Below are positions 35,661 through 41,121 of a DNA stretch of 41,121 bases, one piece after another. Below the pieces are notes generated by a model. It was not told where the DNA came from. It was given only the letters and a program-made list of their open reading frames with translations, and did not search any database. This DNA comes from Oxalobacteraceae bacterium (lineage in GTDB: Bacteria; Pseudomonadota; Gammaproteobacteria; Burkholderiales; Burkholderiaceae_D). Where the stretch lies: positions 1 through 41,121 of the forward strand of contig JAIXXN010000047.1 of assembly GCA_027490725.1 (NCBI GenBank), in the 5' to 3' direction. Position 1 is the stretch's first letter, and every line of letters starts with the position of its first letter. The position numbers were made by a program, and so were the translations under genes.

Positions 35661-36032
35661 TCAGGCTCCGGCGAGCGTGTCCAGCAGGCTGGCGATGCGC
35701 GCGGGAGTGATGGGCTTTTCGACAAAACCCAGCCCCAGTGAGGTAGCTCGCTCGCGGGTGGCGGTTTGTACATTCGCCGTCAGCAGCGAGATCGGTATCG
35801 CCGGCCAGCTGTGGCGTAGCTGTTCGGCTGCCGCCATACCACCCATGCCGGGCATGTTGACGTCCATCAGGATTAGATCGGGGCTGACGCTGGCTACCAT
35901 TAGCAGCGCTGCCTCGCCGCTGTCCGCCTCTTCGATGCGCCAGTCTGCATGCAGCTGGCTGATGTAATTGCGTGCCATCATGCGCGAGACGCGGCTGTCA
36001 TCAACGATCAGGATAGTTTTGGGTGAGGTCAT
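35661..36032 (-). CDS. CheY-like single-domain response regulator
   Basis: 123 residues, only a receiver domain: acidic pair Asp11-Asp12 ([15 protein letters not shown]), phosphoacceptor Asp57 ([13 protein letters not shown]), conserved Thr in LLTANVQ and Lys in FVEKPITP. All catalytic residues are intact. It has no output domain, so it must act through a partner; the following CheC-type phosphatase and diguanylate cyclase are the candidates. ATG 36032 is chosen because a longer frame to 36152 adds 40 non-conserved residues. Its kinase is not in the window. Confidence 0.92.
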   Translation of the reverse strand: MTSPKTILIVDDSRVSRMMARNYISQLHADWRIEEADSGEAALLMVASVSPDLILMDVNMPGMGGMAAAEQLRHSWPAIPISLLTANVQTATRERATSLGLGFVEKPITPARIASLLDTLAGA

Positions 36033-36217
36033 CGGTTTTCTCTGGCAGGTGCTTCGATTTGGTGGCTTATCTGGCGATTCTCGCATAGAGATTGGGGCGG
36101 CGGGCGATCTTGCATGTGTCGCTGCGGCATGGACACCACGTTCCCTCGACAAAAACGGTCAGCAGTTTCAATAATGTGTTTCCGTGATGCAATTTCAGCT
36201 TGCCGGACGCTATCCGT

Positions 36218-36223
36218 TAAAAT
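36218..36223 (+). promoter_or_regulatory. Candidate -10 element of rpiA (TAAAAT)
   Basis: TAAAAT within CCGTTAAAATAGCGCC, about 44 bases before the rpiA ATG. No convincing -35 at 16-18 bases. Confidence 0.35.
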
Positions 36224-36266
36224 AGCGCCCATTCCATTTCCCTCCATCCTCCCGAATAGACTGACC

Positions 36267-36944
36267 ATGACCCAGGACGAACTGAAACAAGCCGTAGCCC
36301 GCGCCGCCATTGAATATGTGGTGGATAACCAAATCATCGGCGTCGGTACCGGCTCCACTGCCAATTTCTTCATCGATGAACTGGCGCTGATCAAGCACCG
36401 TATCAAGGGCGCCGTGGCGTCTTCGGAAGCGACGGCGGCGCGTCTGCGCGCGCACGGCATCGAAGTGTATGACCTGAACGATGTGCCGGCGATTGCCGTC
36501 TACATTGATGGTGCCGATGAAATCAACCACACCGGCGCCATGATCAAGGGCGGCGGTGCAGCACTGACCCGTGAAAAAATCGTCGCTTCCGTGTCTGGCC
36601 AGTTTGTTTGTATCGCCGACGGTTCCAAGCTGGTCGACGTACTGGGCAAATTCGCGCTGCCAGTAGAAGTGCTGCCGATGGCGCGTAACGCTGTGGCACG
36701 TGAATTGAGCAAACTCGGTGGTACGCCGAAACTGCGCCTGAAAGCCGGCACGGACGAAGCGTTCGTGACCGATAACGGCGGCAATATTCTGGATGTGGCA
36801 GGTCTGGCGATTACCGAACCGGTGGCGCTGGAACAGCAGATCAATCAGATCGTCGGGGTGATTGCGGTGGGTCTGTTCGCGGCACGTGGTGCGAATGTCT
36901 GCCTGCTGGGCATGGCCGAAGGCGTGAAAAAACTGAGCTTCTAA
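36267..36944 (+). CDS. rpiA: Ribose-5-phosphate isomerase A
   Basis: 225 residues. Interconverts ribose-5-phosphate and ribulose-5-phosphate. Motifs: [15 protein letters not shown] (phosphate-binding), [20 protein letters not shown] (catalytic Asp residues) and ALTREKIVA (catalytic Glu and Lys). ATG 36267 gives the family N-terminus [18 protein letters not shown]; the open frame further upstream is not protein-like. It is functionally linked to tal, but lies apart from the sugar block. Confidence 0.96.
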   Translation: MTQDELKQAVARAAIEYVVDNQIIGVGTGSTANFFIDELALIKHRIKGAVASSEATAARLRAHGIEVYDLNDVPAIAVYIDGADEINHTGAMIKGGGAALTREKIVASVSGQFVCIADGSKLVDVLGKFALPVEVLPMARNAVARELSKLGGTPKLRLKAGTDEAFVTDNGGNILDVAGLAITEPVALEQQINQIVGVIAVGLFAARGANVCLLGMAEGVKKLSF

Positions 36945-36951
36945 AGTAAAA

Positions 36952-37021
36952 CAGGCTGGCGGCGCGTGCCGTCAGCCTGCTATGCAATGACTGCAGGCCG
37001 GTGGCAGGTGCCGCCAGCCTG
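36952..37021. terminator. Tandem stem-loops between rpiA and yggX
   Basis: Hairpin A: 36952-36963 with 36968-36979 (one G-T pair). Hairpin B: 36994-37005 with 37010-37021 (two imperfect positions). The outer arms of the two hairpins (CAGGCTGGCGGC and GCCGCCAGCCTG) are also perfect complements, so one long alternative stem is possible. It lies between convergent genes and probably acts as a two-way terminator, though no T-run follows. Confidence 0.55.
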
Positions 37022-37034
37022 TGTCAGGCTAGAC

Positions 37035-37307
37035 TTAGTCCGATGGCGGCACGTAGCCGGCAGCGGCATCGGCACCATCGCCGAAGAAATGCTTTTCCAT
37101 CTGCTGCGCCAGATATTTACGGGCGCGCTGATCGGCCAGATTCAGACGGTTTTCGTTGACCAGCATGGTCTGATGCTTGAGCCATGCAGCCCAGGCTTCT
37201 TTCGACACCGACTCGTAAATCTTCTTACCGAGTTCGCCCGGATACGGCGGGAAATCCAGACCGTCGGCTTCTTTGTTGAGTTTGATACATTGCACGGTGC
37301 GGGCCAT
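37035..37307 (-). CDS. yggX: Oxidative damage protection / Fe(2+)-trafficking protein (YggX family)
   Basis: 90 residues starting [19 protein letters not shown]. It shows the YggX hallmarks: conserved Cys7, [31 protein letters not shown] and [13 protein letters not shown]. The family protects iron-sulfur clusters against oxidative damage. AGGAG lies 8 bases before ATG 37307; a GTG at 37316 is too close to it. It follows argA by 34 bases on the same strand, an arrangement common in Burkholderiales. Confidence 0.95.
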   Translation of the reverse strand: MARTVQCIKLNKEADGLDFPPYPGELGKKIYESVSKEAWAAWLKHQTMLVNENRLNLADQRARKYLAQQMEKHFFGDGADAAAGYVPPSD

Positions 37308-37341
37308 CTGCGACACTCCTAAAACTGAACGTAAAACGTCA

Positions 37342-38652
37342 TTATAAGGTTTTAATCAGAACCTGGGACTTGCGCTGCCAGTTGTACATGCGCTGACGGT
37401 CCTTCGGCAGTGCATCGACGGTGGCCGGCACGAAGCCGCGTTTCTGGAACCAGTGCGAGGTACGGGTGGTTAGTACGAACAGTTTGGTGATGCCGATGGC
37501 GCGCGCGCGGTTTTCCATGTGCTTCAGTATCCGCTCGCCGTCGCCTTGCGCCTGGACTTCGGGATTGACCGTCAGGCAGGCCATTTCCGCCATTTTCTGT
37601 TCCGGGAACGGATACAGGGCGGCACAGCCGAAGATCACGCCATCGTGGTCGATCACGGAGAAGTAGTCGATTTCGCGTTCGATCAGCTCGCGGCCGCGTT
37701 TCACCAGCGTGCCATCGGCTTCCAGTGGCTCGATCAGCTTAATGATGCCGCCCACGTCTTCAATGGTGGCCTGACGCAGCGATTCGAGGTTCTGGTGCGA
37801 GATCATGGTGCCCACGCCATCGTGGGTAAACAGTTCCAGCAGCGCCGAGCCGTCCATCTCGAATGGCACGATGTGGGAACGATCCACGCCGTTGTTGCAG
37901 GCCTTGACGCAGTGTTTCAGGTAGAAGGCGGTGGCGTCTGGCAGGAAGCCGGCCATCAGCACGGCTTCGGCCTGATGCGAAGACAGTTCGCGGATTTCCG
38001 TGCCGGCGGCATCGGTCATCATCGGCGTTTCGGTAATGAAGATCAGTTTGTCCGCGTGCAGGGCGATGGCGGTGCTGCACGCCACGTCTTCCATGGTCAG
38101 GTTGAACGCCTCGCCAGTCGGCGAGAAACCCAGTGGTGACAGCAGTACCAGACCGTCCGAGCCGAGGATGGAGTGGATGGTTTCGGCATCGACCTTGCGG
38201 GTCACGCCCGTCAGTTCCAGATCGACGCCATCGATCACACCCAGTGGCCGGGCGGTGATGAAGTTGCCAGAAATGATACGGATCGCCGCATTCGACATGG
38301 GCGTATTCGGCAAACCCTGACTAAACGCGGCTTCGATATCGAGGCGCAGTTCGCCAGCAGCTTCCTTGGCGCATTCCATCGCGGCCAGATCGGTGATGCG
38401 TACGCCGTTGTGGAAGCGGCCTTCCACATGGCGCAACGCCAGCTGTTCGGCTACTTGCGGACGCGAGCCGTACACCACGGTGACGTTGATATCGAGCGCG
38501 TGCAGCAGTGACAGATCATGGGCCAGCACTTGCAGGGCACCAGCGCTGACTAGCTCACCGGGAAAGGCGACCACGAAGGTTTTGCCACGGAAGGCGTGGA
38601 TGTAGGGCGCGACGGAGCGCAGCCATTGGACGAAGAGGATAGGGTTTTCCAT
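37342..38652 (-). CDS. argA: N-acetylglutamate synthase
   Basis: 436 residues. First step of arginine synthesis: acetylates glutamate with acetyl-CoA. The N-terminal amino-acid-kinase-like domain ([39 protein letters not shown]) is the arginine-sensing part. The C-terminal GNAT domain ([16 protein letters not shown] region, then [20 protein letters not shown]) is the acetyltransferase. This is the classical proteobacterial ArgA. ATG 38652 ([12 protein letters not shown]) is preferred over ATG 38661, because the latter is part of the TATAAT promoter element. Divergent from hrpA. Confidence 0.94.
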   Translation of the reverse strand: MENPILFVQWLRSVAPYIHAFRGKTFVVAFPGELVSAGALQVLAHDLSLLHALDINVTVVYGSRPQVAEQLALRHVEGRFHNGVRITDLAAMECAKEAAGELRLDIEAAFSQGLPNTPMSNAAIRIISGNFITARPLGVIDGVDLELTGVTRKVDAETIHSILGSDGLVLLSPLGFSPTGEAFNLTMEDVACSTAIALHADKLIFITETPMMTDAAGTEIRELSSHQAEAVLMAGFLPDATAFYLKHCVKACNNGVDRSHIVPFEMDGSALLELFTHDGVGTMISHQNLESLRQATIEDVGGIIKLIEPLEADGTLVKRGRELIEREIDYFSVIDHDGVIFGCAALYPFPEQKMAEMACLTVNPEVQAQGDGERILKHMENRARAIGITKLFVLTTRTSHWFQKRGFVPATVDALPKDRQRMYNWQRKSQVLIKTL

Positions 38653-38659
38653 TAGGCGC

Positions 38660-38690
38660 ATTATAATTCGGTGCGCGACTTCCGCGCCAA
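38660..38690 (-). promoter_or_regulatory. Candidate argA promoter
   Basis: Perfect TATAAT -10 on the minus strand (38660-38665), with TTGGCG (38685-38690) as a possible -35 at a long 19-base spacing. The -10 ends 7 bases before ATG 38652, so the transcript would start at or beside the start codon and be leaderless. Confidence 0.5.
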
Positions 38691-38708
38691 AACCTTTGTA
38701 AAAAACGA

Positions 38709-41121
38709 TGTCAGACGCCAGTAATCAGCCTAAAAGCCCGCCTAACCGCCCCCGCACTCGCTCCGATGATCGCCCGCAGCCAGCCCGCCAGCCTGATCGT
38801 CAGGCGGACAGCCAGTCCACCCGCGGGGCTGCGCAGCCGGGGCAGACGGCGGCAGCCGGTCGCCCTGAGCGGCCGGCCGGGCCGCGTCCGCAGCGTCCGG
38901 AGGGGGCGCCACGTCAGGAGCGTGCACCGCGACCTGAGGGCGCACCGCGTCAGGAGCGTGCACCGCGTCAGGACGGCGCACCGCGCGAGCCGCGTGCACG
39001 TCTGACGCCGGAGCAAGTGGCGGCGCGCGAGGCGGAACGGCTGTTCCGCAATCCGATGGCAGCGATCACCTATCCGGAAGATTTGCCGGTTTCCGGCCGC
39101 CGTCACGAGATTGCCGCAGCCTTGCAGGCCAATCAGGTGATTATCGTCTGTGGTGAAACGGGTTCCGGTAAAACCACCCAGCTGCCGAAAATCTGTCTGG
39201 AACTGGGACGCGGCCAGAAGGGCCTGATCGGCCACACCCAGCCACGCCGGATCGCGGCGTCGTCGACCGCCAAGCGGATTGCCCAGGAACTCGGTTCGCC
39301 ACTGGGCGTGCATGTCGGCTTCAAGGTGCGTTTTGCCGATACGCTGACGCGTGGCGCGTCGGTCAAGCTGATGACGGACGGTATTCTGCTGGCCGAAACC
39401 CAGACCGACCCGCTGCTGAAAAATTACGACACCATCATCATCGATGAAGCGCACGAGCGCAGTCTGAACATCGATTTCCTGCTCGGCTATCTGAAACAGT
39501 TGCTGCCGCGTCGCCCGGACCTGAAGGTGATCATCACCTCGGCGACCATCGATGCCGATCGCTTTGCGCGCCACTTCGGCACGCCGGAGCGTCCCGCGCC
39601 AGTGATCGAAGTTTCCGGCCGCCTGTTCCAGGTGGAAGTGCGCTACCGGCCGATCGACAGCGACGTGCCGAATCCGGCCGTGGCGAATGCCGAGGGCAAG
39701 GGCCAGCGCACCGCTGCAGCACGCGAAAAGCGCGATCTGATCGATGCGGTAGTCGATGGCGTGGATGAACTGGCGCGCATCGGCAGTGGCGATGTGCTGG
39801 TGTTCCTGCCCGGTGAACGGGAAATCCGCGATGTGGCCGAAGCGCTGCGCAAGCACCATCCACCGCACGTGGAAATTCTGCCCCTGTTCGCGCGCCTGTC
39901 GGCCGAGGAGCAGGAGCGTGTGTTCAAGCTGACCAATGCGCGCCGCATCGTGCTGGCGACCAACGTGGCGGAAACCTCGCTGACCGTGCCGGGCATCCGT
40001 TATGTGGTCGATGCCGGTCTGGCCCGCGTCAAGCGCTACAGCTACCGCAACAAGGTCGAACAGCTGCAGATCGAGCCGATTGCCCAGTCGGCGGCCAATC
40101 AGCGGGCCGGTCGTTGCGGCCGGGTGGCCGATGGCGTGTGTATCCGTCTGTATGACGAGCAGGAATTCCTGCAGCGGCCAAAATTTACCGAACCGGAGAT
40201 TCTGCGTTCCTCGCTGGCCTCGGTGATTCTGCGCATGAAGACCCTGCATCTGGCCGATGTGGAGACTTTCCCGTTTATCGAACCGCCGCTGGCGCGCGCG
40301 ATTGCCGACGGCTATCAGCTGCTACAGGAACTGGGCGCGGTCGATGAATACAACCAGATTACCCCGCTGGGTAACAAGCTGGCCAAGCTGCCACTGGATC
40401 CGCGCGTGGGCCGGATGATACTGGCGGCGCTGGATAACGTCTGTCTCGACGAAATGCTGATCATCGCCTCGGCGCTGTCGGTGCAGGATCCGCGTGACCG
40501 GCCGATGGAGCACCAGCAGGCGGCGGATGAGGCGCACAAGAAGTTTGCCGACGAGCGCTCCGAGTTCCTCTCGTATCTGAAGATCTGGAAATGGTTCGAA
40601 GGCGCCATCGAGCACAAGAAAACCAATCGCCAGCTGATGGACAACTGCCGCAGCAATTTTCTGTCGCAGTTACGCCTGCGCGAATGGCGCGATGTGCACT
40701 CGCAGTTGCTCACCATCGTCAAGGAACAGGGCTGGCGCGTCAACGAAACGCCGGCCACCTACGAAAACCTGCATCTGGCGCTGCTTACCGGTTTGCTGGG
40801 CAATATCGGCTTCAAGAGCGAAGATGAACCGGGGGCCGGCTACCTCGGTGCGCGCGGTATCAAGTTCAATATCTGGCCCGGTTCCTCGCTGCTGAAAAAG
40901 CCCGGTAAATGGGTGATGGCGGCCGAGTTGGTGGACACCACGCGCCTGTATGCGCGCTGTGTGGCGCAGATCCAGCCGGAGTGGCTGGAAAAGGTCGGTG
41001 GCCATCTGCTGAAAAAATCCTGGGGCGAACCGCGCTGGGAAAAACGTTCCGCGCAGGTGACGGCGTCCGAGCGCGCCACGCTGTACGGGCTGGTGGTATA
41101 TAGCCAGCGGCGCATCAACTA
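38709..41121 (+). CDS. hrpA: ATP-dependent RNA helicase HrpA (5' part, truncated by window edge)
   Basis: 804 codons visible, no stop before the edge; the family is usually near 1300 residues. DEAH-box motifs in order: Walker A CGETGSGKTTQLPK, QPRRIAAS, DEAH box IIIDEAHERSLN, SAT (ITSATIDADRF), VLATNVAETSLTVPGIRYV and motif VI QSAANQRAGRCGR. The helicase-associated domain follows (TPLGNKLAKLPLDPRVGRM). HrpA acts on RNA and ribosomes in other bacteria. The first 105 residues are an Arg/Pro/Gln-rich tail with internal repeats. No ribosome site precedes ATG 38709. Divergent from argA, with 56 bases between the starts. Confidence 0.95.
38908..38985 (+). repeat. Direct repeats encoding the HrpA basic tail
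   Basis: The 20-base unit CGTCAGGAGCGTGCACCGCG occurs exactly at 38912-38931 and 38948-38967, with a degenerate copy at 38966-38985. The offsets of 36 and 18 bases keep the frame and give repeated PRQERA / PRQDGA peptides. Confidence 0.75.

Noticed and set aside
1..41121. Search by eye for tRNA, rRNA, CRISPR repeats, insertion sequences, attachment sites and phage genes
   Set aside because: No cloverleaf, evenly spaced repeats, transposase or integrase-like protein was seen. Gene content is syntenic housekeeping and signalling.

Overview
The window looks like chromosomal DNA of a betaproteobacterium of the order Burkholderiales, most likely Oxalobacteraceae (Herbaspirillum/Janthinobacterium-like). 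The reasons are the conserved block greB / spoT-rpoZ-gmk / yicC / Ser-Thr kinase - PP2C - rph - rdgB - hemW, the argA-yggX-hrpA neighbourhood, a GC-rich but not extreme composition, and sugar catabolism built on Entner-Doudoroff enzymes under a HexR-type regulator. I see no rRNA, tRNA, insertion sequence, prophage or CRISPR array. Most of it is housekeeping and signalling DNA. Genus-level assignment is inference.

Layout. 1-1735: the N-terminal part of a GGDEF-type protein running off the left edge, then a LuxR-type response regulator with a degenerate phosphorylation site. 1873-5723: greB, facing the gmk-rpoZ-spoT stringent-response operon. 5785-8964: a membrane GGDEF-EAL protein and two very small membrane proteins, lying between yicC and gmk. 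9022-14897: yicC, divergent from a Ser/Thr kinase - PP2C phosphatase - rph series, followed by rdgB-hemW. 14894-21775: a four-gene minus-strand RND efflux operon (adaptor, pump, outer-membrane channel) ending in a patatin-like phospholipase.

22003-31038 is a carbon-metabolism block: tal, zwf-hexR, pgi-gluconolactonase and, divergently, edd-eda. Four copies of a TGTAGTAAATTTACA-like motif lie upstream of zwf, pgi and edd and are the obvious candidate HexR operators. Together the genes carry glucose-6-phosphate and fructose-6-phosphate to pyruvate and glyceraldehyde-3-phosphate through the Entner-Doudoroff route. The lactonase step is apparently supplied by an SMP-30-type enzyme.

31064-34028 is a small accessory segment: a cytochrome P450, an unrecognised 172-residue protein behind it, and a divergent AraC-type regulator. 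34054-36032 is a compact signalling operon: CheY-like receiver, CheC-type phosphatase and PAS-GGDEF diguanylate cyclase. 36267-41121 returns to housekeeping genes: rpiA, yggX, argA and the first 804 codons of hrpA.

No clearly new defence or mobile system is visible. The best leads are the HexR operator set, the receiver-CheC-cyclase cassette, the phospholipase attached to the efflux operon, the P450 operon with its unknown partner, and the Glu-for-Asp receiver.
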